In this document: positions 36,400 to 49,000 of the stretch, piece after piece
Layout of the letters: each line of letters starts with the position of its first letter
How positions within the stretch are numbered: the first letter of the stretch is position 1
NCBI GenBank assembly: GCA_030762175.1
Contig: CM060843.1
Coordinates: forward strand, 116,210,869 to 116,274,868
Source: Metallyticus violacea
Lineage: Eukaryota; Arthropoda; Insecta; Mantodea; Metallyticidae
Length of the DNA stretch: 64,000 bases
Direction of reading: 5' to 3'
Translations under genes and position numbers: made by a program
Notes under the pieces: model-generated
Database searches by the model: none
What the model saw: the letters and a program-made list of their open reading frames with translations, nothing else
What the model was told of the DNA's origin: nothing

Positions 36400-38543
36400 G
36401 ATACCTACCTAAGGTTTTTATAGCATGAGAAAATAATTCCTTTAGAGAGACTCATAATGCTACAAGTATTTTTGACTCGGAACTCTAGTTAAACCACCAG
36501 CTATATAGGGGTTAACTTATACATGGACAAGGTTCAAGTATTATTCTTCATTTCCAAATTGTTTTACACACGACCAGTGAGAAAGAACAATTTCAATTAT
36601 TTCATTTGTAACAATCGCCGTCTTTGTTTGACTATCAGTTGGCAGTTTTGCTATACGATTACCAATAGCAATGTGAAGGCGTTTTGAATTAAACGCAGTC
36701 TGTTACCATTGTCCAGCTATATTTTTATTATTGGGTCGCTTACGCAAGAGTATGTCGGTTGATATGCAGAGTTTCTCGTCGTTTCTTGCACTTACTTTCT
36801 TGTGCTCCGTTAAAAAGCCGCTCTAATCTACACATTCTCGTCTCGGCTGATACTTTTTACCTTACACAGGCTCCCTGTATCCTGAAAGTGAACGTGCCGC
36901 TTGCAAATGGAATTATCGAAGGACGGACTCTTAACGAATTCATTTTGATGAAATTCAAGGGCACAAAACACCTCTTTGCCATTAGTTGCCATAATGTAAA
37001 AACTACCAATTTGGCTTTAAAGCTTGCAGCTATTGAACATAGGCTTCTTTATAAGACTGCATATCTTCAAAATTTTAAGTTTAATGTACTATTTCTCCAA
37101 AGCTATTTAAAATTTGACCAATATATGCAATAACCCTTTTTATTTACTAATGAACTTATTCGAGAATGTGTTGCATCCGCCTTTGAGGTAATTTTCATTA
37201 GCATGGCCGAGGACAATGTTTGCTAACATTTGAGATGCAACATTATCCGGTTTAGTTCATTCATTTTAATTATAGAAACTTGATTAAATTTTTTCCGTCC
37301 TATCTGGGGTCATAAATGTTAAATTTGCAATTTCCACATACTTGCTGCCACAATAGTACAACGAAAAAAGGAAGATATTGTCACCGGGAAAATATATTCA
37401 GAAAGAAGAAGAATGCTGCATACTTTTCTCAAGATATCATGGTATGCAAATGTTTGAGCTTCTCGCACATTAACTTGTGTCCCTTTTACATTGATTCAGA
37501 TGAAGCGAGTGATCCGGGGATCACTCTGAAACATTTTTAACTCAGATAAAGTTCTGAACATTTAGAATAAATAAAAGAAACTTCGTTTCTTTGCTACGCC
37601 TCTTCAAAGCGGCGAAAAGATTACAGAATATATGACTCAATGCTAATTATAACTTTTTACTTCCTTTAATTTCAGCTTTTCTTCACCCCATATTATTTCT
37701 GTTAATTTGTCTTACTCCGAGTATTATTTGAAAAGTGAAATGAGGATTCTTTGTACTGTGATTTCTTATTTCCAAATCTATTTCTGCTAAACCTTTAAAG
37801 GAATGAAAAGTTAGTATTTGCAGAAGCATATTACAATTTGTTTTAACTAGATGATCTGAATGGTCCTGTAGAGTTTTCTTTTCTGATGAAAAGAGAACAG
37901 GAATACGAATAAACATAAAGAATCTAAGAATTTGTAGCAGTTTTTATTTAATTCGCAGCTACCTTTTTCTCTCTCTTTTCCTAGCTCTCGGTACTCTGTG
38001 TGTTGAACACAAACGCTCCTCTTGCTTCACTAAACAAAGGAGCGCCTTTCGGGCTAGATTGAAAAAAGAGCAGTATCTGCCCCCGGCATTTTCCTGTAAA
38101 AGCGTTTATTGTTTTATATCAAGAGAAAAGAAAATGTAATTTCCGGGAGTCACTGTGGCACAATGAATTGTGGGAATCTTAGTCTCCGACACCATTCAGA
38201 AATGTTTGCTGTTTAAACAGAAAAAGCCTGGACTTTGCTGCAGTTGAAGCTTTTGTTTCCACTCTGATTCATTACTCCAATTTATTTACATGAGATGGTA
38301 TTTCAGACCAAACTAAAAAGTCAGCATTTAAATAACTTTATCCTAAAATTTGCATCTGTGTCTTAAGCAATAGCAATTGGACAATTCGATATATTACATG
38401 CTTGACATTGAGAGTTTAAGTCCCACTATTTGAATGTTCTATCAGATATTTTTATCCCACTTTTAAATCTAGTTGTAAATTTGCAGGCCAAACCTAATCG
38501 ACTTGAGATTTATTCAGATATTTGCAGATGCACAATACATACA
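36400..38543. other. Unassigned AT-rich DNA
   Basis: A 124-codon plus-strand frame at 36759-37133 starts MICRVSRRFLHLLSCAPLKS and has mixed composition, but no family, signal peptide or splice context could be recognised. The rest shows nothing. Confidence 0.45.
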
Positions 38544-39786
38544 TTCATAAGTTCCCGGTCTAACCATTTTCTAGGTATGATAAAGTCAAAACTACATTTC
38601 CTATAGTTGCCCTATATTGCAATACACTTCTCACATCTTTGAATTAACATTTCAACCCCCCCCCCCCAAATAGTCAAAAGTCTTGTCTGCAAAATGGCAT
38701 AAACAGCATCCATCACTTCTTCATCACACTTAAATTTCCTTTCTGAAAACCCTTCTTGAGTTTTGAGAAGAGGTAACAGTCACTGGAAACTAGATCTAGG
38801 CTGTAGGATGGATGGTTGATCTCCTTAAAGTCATATTTCTTCACAGTTCCTTTGAAACAAGAGCTGAGTGGCACAGGCGAGTTGTCGTGAAGGAGCACAC
38901 CACCACTCGGCTTTGTTCACCTTTTCTCTTTGATGGAAGCACGTAGTCTGTGTAGTAGGCCAGCATAGTACTCTCCACTTACTATAATAATCCTCTCCTT
39001 GAAGCCAATGAAGATTATTCCTTCACAGTCCCAAAAGATTGCGGCCATGAACTTCTTGGTTCACTGAGTAACCTTGGCCTTTAGAGGCGGTGCATCGCTA
39101 GGTTTACGCCACTCCATTGATTCTCTTTTGGACAAGGGATTATAATATAAGACCATAGTTTCATCCCCTGTAATAATGGTTACTTAATTTCTCTCTCGTT
39201 GCCACAGCAGAGTTATAAAAAAATGCCCCTTCAGATGACTTTTTGCTGCTTTTGGACTGAGGAAATAAGTTGAGACAGGGTCTTGTACTAACCTTATTCA
39301 TGTTTAAATGTTCATTAATAATTCGAAGGACTGTTGTTTTAGAAAGAACCACCTTATTGCTATTTCTGTAACTTTAAGCCGTCGGTCTTCCATAATTTCT
39401 CCTTCCACAAGAACGACGTTTTCAGGAGTGAGCACCTCCAAGAGCCGACCTGCAAGCTCTTCGTCTTCAATGCTTTCTACACCCATTCGAAAAACGGGCC
39501 AGTAGAATATGAGGGGAATGGTTCCCCATGCACCGTCCAATCGCTGTTTAATTTCATTTGGAGTAAGTGCTTCTTTTGTGAAGAACTTAATAACAGCTGG
39601 ATACTCCATTTTGAACATTTCGCAATCTTCTACACGTAGCCTTCTTTATGCAACTATATCTGAACAACTGAACACAGCGGAGTGGATGTTACAGCTCAAT
39701 TATTTACTTAACAGATAAGGTATGACATCACATAAGGCTTTTGTGAAGACGATAATCCTTATCGGCGAGGCCGGAAACTTATGGAC
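38544..39786 (-). mobile_element. Mariner-1 (DD34D transposon), inactive copy
   Basis: The minus strand encodes a broken mariner transposase. From the N terminus: AVIKFFTKEALTPNEIKQRL (first helix-turn-helix, about 39535-39600), the RRLKVTEIA block (about 39355-39390), TVLRIINEHLNMNKVS, then FWDCEGI with the first catalytic aspartate near 39025-39045, and HDNSP...SSDCYLF with the second and third. These two are separated by 34 residues, the DD34D signature of mariner. Frameshifts and lost segments divide it. Ends with CATAAGTT[C/T]CCGG[T/C]C match in inverted orientation at about 38547 and 39767-39783. A C homopolymer of 12 at 38656-38667 disrupts the C terminus. Confidence 0.9.
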
Positions 39787-40612
39787 CTCCCTCATATCTC
39801 GAAATGTGCTAGGGACACCATCTCTGCGTTCGTGAGTCCACCGCCCGTAGATCCTGGTCGCTCTGTATCTTTCTCAATTCACCCCTTTCTCCGGGAGATA
39901 TCCCCATTGGGTGCGTACACACAAAGGAAAGCCTTGAGAAAAGCTCAAGTGCGAAATATCTTCCTCCGCCCTGTAACATTTATCTATCCATCCAATATAA
40001 CCAAAAACATTAAAATTTTCAAATATATGTGATAAGGTTTTTTTTTATACTTTAATAAACACTCTCTTAATGGTTATTTTCCAGATGGGTAATATTCCGA
40101 AAAGTTGAGCTTTAGAGGTCTAGATGAAATCAAGGACTTCATCAAATTATTATAGAGAATACATAATTATAAAATACTGAATAAAAAGCGATTTGATAAA
40201 TAATTGTGCGTATTTATATATCCGAAATACTTGTAAGAATGAAAATACCTTGAAACATAAGAAATTCGCTTTGACGAAAACTTTTTCCATTTTTGATACT
40301 CATGTGAAAGTGATACTTCACCACTTGCACTGATTTCACTGATGCAGTGGGTTGGGAAACTTTAGATAATCGGTACAAGTGTAGTGGATGCACGTCTGAA
40401 GCAATGACAGGGCTGGGCTCTGCCATTATTCCAGGCATACTGTCAAACAAATATGTTCCATTGAACATTTTTGTTTCGATAAGCTATAAAATAAAAAATC
40501 GTGTCGTACATCTCATGGATGAAGAGCAGCACATTTATTGAATAAACACAAGTCGTTTACAGTCACAGAAAATATTCGCTTGCTATTTCTCTTCGCGTCT
40601 GCGAGTGTGACT
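39787..40612. other. Unassigned DNA
   Basis: A GC-richer patch at 39780-39970 adjoins the mariner. No gene was recognised. Confidence 0.45.
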
Positions 40613-40613
40613 A

Positions 40614-40675
40614 GCCACTAGCAAAGAATGAGATTCATCCCTTAGCAACTAGCAAAGAATAAGATTCATCCCTTA
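40614..40675 (+). repeat. Tandem duplication, 31-bp unit, two copies
   Basis: GCAAAGAATGAGATTCATCC at 40621 recurs at 40652 with a single change (G to A), and the surrounding CTAGC and CCCTTA bases are repeated too. The near identity points to a recent event. Confidence 0.9.
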
Positions 40676-43600
40676 TACAAGCTCTACAGATACCGAAAAA
40701 AGAGAAAGCTATATCATTAAATAAGCTTCATCGTCGGCCTCAATTAGTAACATCTTTATTATTATTTTTTTTTTTCCTCTAGTAAGAATCTCGGCATTTT
40801 TTCAGTCCGTATTCTCAGAGATATCCTTCACTCACTTTGGAAAATCCTTTTGATATTAACAGTTTGTTTCAGAGGCGGTGCTTATTTTGACATTAAGTAT
40901 ATTTATCATAATGAAGTTGATTTCAATCAATGTGATTTTTGCGGGAATTTGTTAAAACTACACGTTCTTTCACACACTTATTTTATAAACATTTTTGAAC
41001 GCAGTGTATTATTTCCAGTACTGCTGCTGAACCTTGCTGGCAGCAATTTTTCTTCAATTTTTTTGGCTAGTCAAAATTCCTTCAGGAATATCACTCATTT
41101 CAAGAAAAAGTAAGGAAACGTACAGGATCACATGGAAACAATGACTATTATTACTTCAATGTAAAGCACCAAACATTAAAAAATTTCTTTCACTTACATT
41201 TTCCTTTACTTTTACACTTTTTATTTTGCCTTTAGACAGTTTTATTTTTTTTTTTTTTTCCAAACAATAATGTATGCAACGGGCTGTTCAATATCTAGAT
41301 TCGTTCGCTAACGTTTTACTTTCGTATATGAAACATACATATTTCATTTTTAGTGCAAATCGATGTGGCTTCTATTTACTCATACTTCGTTTGTTTCCGA
41401 ATATGTTAAGTTATGAGAGAGCAAATAGGTTCTCTGATTCTCTGTTTCAAGTGCGCCATATCTTTGATAGGAACTGTACTTTTAGCTTTAACAATCTCGT
41501 CACTAACCGATGGACATTTAAGTTGATAGGTTTCTTTAAGCTGGAGATCCTTCCGGTGAAGTTTTTATTATGAACCAAAGTATTGTGTAAATAAAGATTT
41601 ACATATAAAGATAAGAATTCTAGTTTAAAACACAAACTTTTTTCACCGATTTATTTCATGTTTAGTTATTTTTCTCTTTTTTTAGAATAAACTATCCATC
41701 TTTGTAGAAATGTTTTATAGATTCATACATCTACATAGATAGGTACCTTTATATGTGAAAAAGTTTTACTTAAATCATCCAAAATGGATCAATTCAAATT
41801 TCGATCTTGCTCTTTCCTTTTATTTTAATCACAAGTTAGGGTACATGGTTAAAGGTCGTTTTGTATTGTGGAGAATTTACAAAATGTTGCGTTCGTTATA
41901 TTCCAGTTCCACTAAAATAATGCGCCGTTTATCAAAAAAAAATTCTAGATTTACTAAAATATTTATCAGTTTGTGCACGACAAGATTATCTTATATCAAG
42001 TGTTAAAGGTGGTTACAATTAACCTCAAGTTATACCTGCACTAACCTTTTTATACATTACGAAAATATTCCCCAAACTTAGGGAGTCACAACTTCAATTT
42101 GGAGTCAATTTTTCTTTTTCTTGCAGAACCACGAAAGTCTTGGTTTGTGACAACACACTTTGCTTCATGGGAAGAAATATCTGGCGACTTGGTAGCCAAA
42201 GTCCTTAAAAATGGAGGATTCTCAATGAAGGATGCATACGGAAGAAAATGCAGCCAATAATGTCATGCTGTTTCAGAGCACACCACATTCAAGTTTGCTA
42301 CGACCAAAATACGAATATATTCCGGGAATAGACGTTCTCACATCTAATCGGAGGACCACGTCCCATTGATAATGTGCTGGAACCTATACCAGTAAACTGA
42401 ACAGTAATTGCAAATTCTTCAAGAGGTTTTAATTCCTCACAGAATATGCTTTTAGCTATTTTAATACGCTTGTAAAAGCCTCCGGCTTACACAATAGCTT
42501 CTATGAAGATGCTTGTAGTCTGTTTTTTACCTTCTGCACCGTTGCTTTTGGCAATGGACATTTTCCTTGGTGGATATTCAGCAATATTTCCGTGCTTTCC
42601 AGTTTCTTCACCAAACGCTACACGGATAACTTTGACCGTGGTTTCCAAATCCCAACTCACAATTAATTGTCATGTATATCCCTTTATCATTACAGTTTTC
42701 TAATGCCTGTGCACCCTAAACACGCACTTCTGCATTGTATAAACGTTCATATTATAATTAACTATTGTATTACTAGTAGCACAAAGGCATGATGTTTTAT
42801 AATTCCCGTAACCAACACGATTAAGATGTGTCATATTATTGCCAAGGAGAGCTATAAACAATCGGCGACACATGGGCTAGAGAGTAGCGCCGCTTCTGGT
42901 ATGTCCGTTATGAATAATTTTCCAATTAATTATGTTCATTATTTTCAACGTTATAAGGGAAAATTGGGGATCGAGAGGACAAAAATGTGAAGGACAAATG
43001 TATATTTAGCATGTTGAATTTAAACTGGATAGGTTCCGACTAAAAGGTTTAATATTTCTCAGAAGCTAAAGTATCTTATATCAAGATTTCAGATGGAATT
43101 TAATTATATTAATATTACTTTTCCCCCAAAATGTAAATTTAATTCATTTGTAAATTTCTGTAAATAGCAAGTAATTCTATATACAGATTTAACGGGTGTT
43201 GAAAATGAACTATCTATACATAAAAAAGTTGTTTCGCTAACTCTATAAATTTCTTCTTTGCTGTATCTGTTTTCCTACTTTTCCCTTGATGATACTAAAT
43301 TTAGTAAAACATTAAACCTGGGTGTAGCAACTAATAAATAGAAAGAAGTTAATTGATGTTTTCTCTTATCGTCTTCTTGATAGCAGTACCTGTCTCTCTT
43401 ATTTGCTCTTTTTAACTTCTTCTACTTATTTTTCGTGTTTGTTGTTCTATTGGATATTCCAAACAGTTCACCAAAAAGATACAATTACTGAATATCTGAC
43501 CGAAATGTTTCTTGAAAATAGTTCACGTACGAAGGTTCATTGCTTTTCTATTAATTCTTAATTTTACAGAATGAACCGAGTAGCTTAATTGTTCTTCAGA

Positions 43601-44214
43601 CCTCCAGAAAAAAACCAAATGGAGGCCGATAGCAACACAACTCAACGTAAAGACCAAAATTGTTACGCAATTAAATTAAAGTGTGGAAATTGCATACTGG
43701 CAATATAAAAGTAGCCGAATCATTTGCTCTTGGCTTCAATATTAAAATTTACAAAGTATTTATTATTATTTTAATAGTAGAGTCTAAATTTATTATTATT
43801 TATTTAAGTTAATACCTAAGGTGACACAGTGGGCTTATAACATGTGAAAACAACGGTTTAATCGATTAGAGTTGATTGGGATTGCATTTTTTACTTTAGG
43901 CGTATGCCTATCTTGGGCGGACTTTTGTTGTGGTTCTCTCTCCTGTTCCAGATTTTGTGGCCGATATCATGGATGCGGGCGCTAATCAGCAACTACTAAA
44001 TCAGTTAGTTTGTTACATTGACTCATCATTGTGATTTACAGCGGGTTTTCTGATTAACAAGTTTACTGCAGGGCATGCAGGTCAAACGAATGCATTTGAA
44101 ATGCACTCTCCCTCAAATGCAGACAATGGACCATATACTGGCTAGGCTTACGCTGACATTGTGGGGTTCTTAAAGAGTTTTGTATTTTTAACGAAAGTGT
44201 AAATTTAAAAATAA
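40676..44214. other. Unassigned AT-rich DNA
   Basis: No recognisable gene or mobile element. The stretch 42110-42720 is less AT-rich and may be an unrecognised old repeat. Homopolymer T runs occur near 40759-40775 and 41248-41260. Confidence 0.45.
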
Positions 44215-44865
44215 GAACAATTAAATACAGGTTAAGAATAATACGTGGGAATTAAGATCTTCTTTGAGCAGCTGTCTAAGGGAGCAAGCAAATAAGGAAA
44301 GGGTAGAATATGGAATGGGCATTAAAAATAAAGAAAGGCTTAAAATTGAATTGGGGGATATTTGGTTAAGAGGAGAGAACATTACACAAAATCCTGGAAA
44401 ATAGTTAACAGATGTTTGCGAGATATAGACAGGCAAAATATTTTGTCTCAATGCACAGAAAAAGTATCGCTTAATCTGCAGGCTCAAATAGATCCGGTGT
44501 AGAGGAGAGGACACTGTTTAGATATCTGTGGCAGGGAAGAAAGAAGTGGTCCCGCATGGTTCAAATTAGGGGCTTGGAAAGGAAGTAAAACAGTTAACAC
44601 TGTCGGGGAAAGAATTTGCCTATTGTGCGGAGAAAGCGATACCTGTCATATTTTGGCAGAATGCAGGGAAACGGAGATTTTAAGAAATGAGCATTTATCC
44701 CGGCAATTTCTGAATTCCAGTAGAAATTTGCATATTTGCCGGTAAGTGCTGATGCATGTGAGATACACAATTTGGGAATATTTCTAGAGAAGACCCGACA
44801 GACAAAGGAGGTTAATGGCTATAATGAAGTGTTGGAGAGAGAGTAAAAGGAAGGGTGGCTTATAA
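44215..44865 (+). pseudogene. LINE tail C
   Basis: The clearest of the LINE tails. Near 44560-44690 the plus strand reads FKLGAWKGSK, then GERICLLCGESDTCHILAEC and RETEILRNEHL. CxxC-x6-H-x4-C is the zinc-knuckle-like motif near the C terminus of many non-LTR ORF2 proteins, followed by the usual charged helix. Upstream, an N-terminal-ward piece is seen from 44232 (WELRSSLSSCLREQANKER). Stops interrupt the frame. Domains with endonuclease or reverse-transcriptase active sites are absent. Confidence 0.65.
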
Positions 44866-46589
44866 GTAAAGGCTCCATTCATGTTTATGTATTTGTATAA
44901 AAATTAATTGAAAACGTAGATATTTCGAAGTGTTTGTATATTTGTATGTATGTGGCCATTTTGATTTGTATAAGAACGATATTAGCATGTACTGCCGTAA
45001 GTCCCATACTAGAGTTGCATTTATTTGAATGTATCCTAAAACATACAATAAAACGTCCATTGCTACTGGCTAGGGAAGGAAGCTATTGTGATAACACAGT
45101 TAGTTATAGACAAAATCATTTTGTCCTTATGATACGTTTTCCAGACATCTGTTGGTTATTATTTATAAATTCTTCCTCAAGGAGTTTTGTGTGTGTGTGT
45201 GTGTGGTGTGTGTGTGTGTTACACTATAGAGTCAATCGATTCAGCTGAAAATTGAAACATATATTTTTCTTTTAGTTTCATGTCTCATCTACGAACATGC
45301 TTTATTTTTAAATTATTACTTTTTAGATAATTCATGATCCAATGGAAATTGTTACGCGCTATTAAATTTTAAAATAAATATTGAATACGCATATATGTTA
45401 TTACAGATTTAAAATCTGTCATATACTTTTTGTGTAAATTTAAGAGAAAACACATTTAAAAGACTATCGTGGTATGTGTATAGAAAATGAATATATATCC
45501 AATGATAAAAGTAATGACAAAAGAGCCTCTAAACATAAAAATAAAATTATAGGATTAGTAATCGAACATTCGAAACCACATGTGAATAATGAAGTATCGG
45601 ATACATTTTAGACAGAAAATGAAGAACTACTAAGGGGAAGAAGTTAACCTTCACCTTACACAAGTGCAAGCGAGAGGTTGAAAATTTTATTGACTACATA
45701 TACCGCCGATCACTGATTTTACTTTAGTCCAAATTAGTATTAAGAATAATTTATGAAAATCATATCGTATTCCCATTATAGTAAACGGATTTTGGCATTA
45801 CAGGTTTTGCTGTAAAATTACGATATTTTTTCACAGTTTTAATAATGCTCTGAGAAATTTTCATTGATCCTCGCGTAAGCAATAATGACTGTAGTAGGCC
45901 CATATTCAGGGTAGTAAATTAAGTTTTAAACTTAGGAGAGGATATGCAGATATGGAGAAACGTATGGTTCCAATACATGATATCTAGTGTGCATATAGCT
46001 AAAATAAAAAAAAAATCAGTTATAATTTGTAGTGAGGTTCTTAGTGCAAGTAAGAAAGGCTCACATTAAATGATACGAAACAGTAACCCTGCACATTTTC
46101 AATAACTACTAATATCTAAAGAGACTATCAATGAATGTTTCATGAAATAAGTGCGTAAATGAACCCTAAGTTACCTGGCATTCCTCAGGGTGCGGAAAAA
46201 ATCCGGAATAAACCCTTAAGAAGTCAGTTGATCACGGGATTCAAAATGAGGACCTCCAAAGGAGACGTGCTGTCCACAAGGCGCAACGGCGTCCAATTTG
46301 CGGTGAAATATTGCCTATAAATTATTTTGAGAGATCAATTTTTAATTAGATAAAATTGCTTTCAAGAACGGCTTAGATTGGGAGGAAATAAGACGTGAGG
46401 GGGTTGGAAATCATCGTGTTGAGCAATGTTTGGATTGCGAGCCAAGGAAACAGGAGAACTGTATGGAGTAGGTTAGGAACCGCCTAAAGGATATAGTCAC
46501 ATAGCAAACAATCGCACAAAGTGGGGAGATATCGTTGGAAGTACAAACGGGGTTAAAATCTGTGTGCCGGATGGAGCAGTACACAAGCA
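44866..46589. other. Unassigned AT-rich DNA with a (GT)n array
   Basis: Apart from the microsatellite at 45188-45219, nothing is recognised. The part from 46190 to 46590 is GC-richer and may be the worn upstream portion of LINE tail D. Confidence 0.45.
45188..45219 (+). repeat. (GT)n microsatellite
   Basis: About sixteen GT dinucleotides with one interruption (GGTG). Confidence 0.95.
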
Positions 46590-46599
46590 GGGGTAACAC

Positions 46600-46740
46600 T
46601 GATCAAACACTTGTCTTATGCTTAAGACATGGTGGCAGATCAGGATCTCTGATGAAAGTGGATTGAGAATGTATTCCTTATGTGGAGACGAGCATTCGTG
46701 ATCGTATATCCCAGGGAACTGTAGCAGTACGGAGAATGAA
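46600..46740 (+). pseudogene. LINE tail D, left part
   Basis: The plus strand reads LKTWWQIRISDESGLRMYSL then CGDEH, followed after a stop by SYIPGNCSSTENEKYL. This keeps the CxxC-like core and final cysteine seen in tail C. The reading frame is cut by a SINE-1 at 46750 and resumes after 47040. Confidence 0.5.
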
Positions 46741-46749
46741 AAGTACCTG
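46741..46749 (+). repeat. Target-site duplication, left
   Basis: AAGTACCTG, exact match to 47032-47040, encoding part of the LINE EKYL motif. Confidence 0.9.
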
Positions 46750-47031
46750 CTAGTGTTGATTTGGTTCATTTACGAGCGCTCTTTAACATCTCAGGTCATC
46801 AGCGTCCTAGTCAATCCAGAGCATGAAACGACCGATAATTTTTTCTCAACGGTCTCTTCTTTCAGGCTTGAGGTTCTTTTACATGTCATACATCTACGAC
46901 ATGGGACCCTTCCAAAGAAAGCCACACTTAGGAGTTTTACGTCCTAAAAAGCCGTCGATCCTGGCTGGGATTGGACGCGCGATCTTCAGTTTAGCAGGAA
47001 AGTATGGTTTCACTACACCACCAGGACGGAC
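46750..47031 (-). mobile_element. SINE-1, full-length copy inside a LINE tail
   Basis: The copy runs on the minus strand from the head GTCCGTCCTGGTGGTGTAG (47031 downwards) to a tail TAAATGAACCAAATCAAC. Compared with the other copies the block between body and B box has a short deletion near 46908-46912, and the B box is worn (reverse of CTGGGATTGGACGCG). Exact 9-bp duplications of AAGTACCTG flank it and fix both ends, so it jumped into an existing LINE copy. Confidence 0.93.
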
Positions 47032-47040
47032 AAGTACCTG

Positions 47041-47165
47041 ATGTTCCTTAACCGATTCTAACAGAGGGCAAAGGGCATTCTGGGATCTGCTGGTAGGTAA
47101 AGATGAGGGCAAGAAGGCAAATTCTCGTGGAAGATGAGAGTTTAGGTCTAAAACAGCTGAATGCT
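47041..47165 (+). pseudogene. LINE tail D, right part
   Basis: After the SINE, RGQRAFWDLLVGKDEGKKA can be read on the plus strand. It aligns with KGSNRKKWLSYAQLAGKEDE of tail E at 54.9 kb, which continues directly from an EKYL motif. This confirms that both halves belong to one interrupted LINE copy. Confidence 0.5.
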
Positions 47166-47902
47166 TGGAGTGGGGAGGAGGAGTGGGGAACTAAAATGAA
47201 TTTGATTAATTTAATTGCCGGGTGTAATACTAATTTACCAATTTAAGAAATGTACATTTTATATATTATGAGAACACCAGATCTGGTGGACCTGTGTGAA
47301 GATTTCAAGGATATTGTCAGTAGGGCTAATTTGCACATACTCTAATTCATTCATTCATCCGTTTATTTACTCATTCATTCTGTATAGGCCAAACAGGGAG
47401 AACAAATGCAGTCCTAAACCAATTAATATGGGAACATCTGTTCTATCAGAATGGGTAATAATTACAGATACTACATAAAGATTTGCAGTATTGAGATACT
47501 TTTCCCACCAAATTATTACGGGTATGTTTAAGGAATATGAAAGCATTAACAGGTACAACGGCAGGCCTCTGAACGTCTTACGGTCAACTCTATTAACATA
47601 GGGTGCTACAATTGGCCAACACACAAACATTTACATACTACTATTTCAACCGCTTCAATTATCGAGGTAGTCAGAGAAGACACTAAGATGAACGTCGCAA
47701 CTTCCAGAAGCGGCCTTTATTGGTGGTTCGAAATTCCAAGAGGGCATTAATAAACCACAGTAGTTTTATGTATTATATAAACACGGAGCTCAAAATATGG
47801 TAAAATAAATATTAATACTAGTCTGTTAATTTTAATTTTACATGATAATGGAAAAGTGTTCTAGCAAATACAGAAAGTGTCCATAATTTATTCGTAACAG
47901 AC

Positions 47903-47904
<2 letters not shown>
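47166..47904. other. Unassigned AT-rich DNA
   Basis: A few (ATTC)n-like words occur near 47345-47380. No gene was recognised. Confidence 0.5.

Positions 47905-47957
<53 letters not shown>
47905..47957 (+). repeat. (TTA)n microsatellite
   Basis: An uninterrupted array of about 17 ATT units, the longest simple repeat of the window. Confidence 0.97.
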
Positions 47958-47960
<3 letters not shown>

Positions 47961-48276
47961 TTTGGTAGTTTTAATGTAAGTCAGATATATTGACCCTATT
48001 TACCTAAAGAGATAATATATAAATATTTATAAACAGTGAATAATAAAATAGTAGGAAACCAGAAGCTGTTAAAATGCAATACATTTTATGAGGTAGGAGG
48101 AAAGAGAACTCTTCGTCCATATTCGTTTGTGTCAGGTAAAACAACGAAGAGTATACCGTATCAGTGCACACTGATTTATATAGTGACAAATTATGAGTTT
48201 AACGTAAATGTTGCACGATTAATGCTGTAAATAAAAGAATGTAATAGCTTACACCTGTTCATTACTCTTTAAAAAT

Positions 48277-49000
48277 TTAATAAAAAATAAAAACGTTACA
48301 GGAAAGCCTACACATCATTAGGATCTCTTTGACGTTCGTAAGTGCAAACAGGACGCAAAATTCGAGCTCTTCCCTGCGGGCAGTCATCTGCCGTGGGTTG
48401 GCATGTGTCGCGATACTGAACTCTTCGATGGAACTGTGAGCAGCTTTTATGATGCTTGGGTCACGAGCATACATAGCTGGTAAGCTTTGGATCTTGTCAT
48501 TAGTAGCAAGTGTCTCTTTATTCACCTTTACTCAAAGCCGGATGTAATGAGTAAACTGCCCAAAAACCTCACGAGGAGAGAGATACTCGTTAACACCTGA
48601 GGAAGGGAGAAATCACTTAGTGTCGAGATATACAAATCACTGACAGTACTGACTTCTTATTACACACGAAAAGATGCATAGCCTATGACTCTCCCTGGTA
48701 GCAAATGCTTCTTGCGGAAGAAAGGAGGTTAACAGATCTCCGAGCACATTCAATCGCTTCTACTTTAGACTTAATTTCTTCACTTCTTCTTTTTCTTGGT
48801 TTACATTGTCCATCGTCTACCCAAAAGATTCCCTAATTCGTCTGACCATGTACTTGTTATCTTCCTCGTAGATGCATCTTTTGGGGTTCCTTGGGAATCC
48901 CTGTGATGGTAATCTCAGCATTCTGAATACCAGTAATTCTCCAAAAATTTCTGTTTGGAATTTTGTCCCTCATGCTGACATCCATAATTTTCCTCTCCAT
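48277..49000 (-). other. Unrecognised coding-like stretch, minus strand
   Basis: The minus strand holds frames of protein-like composition: PAMYARDPSIIKAAHSSIEE within 48277-48525, and, further upstream, SQGFPRNPKRCIYEEDNKYM near 48840-48910 followed by NVNQEKEEVKKLSLK. Stops and frame changes separate them. Composition suggests a decayed gene, perhaps from a retroelement, but I recognise no family. Confidence 0.25.

Noticed and set aside
36759..37133. 124-codon plus-strand frame
   Set aside because: Mixed composition is mildly suggestive, but no family or motif is recognisable and no flanking gene structure is seen.
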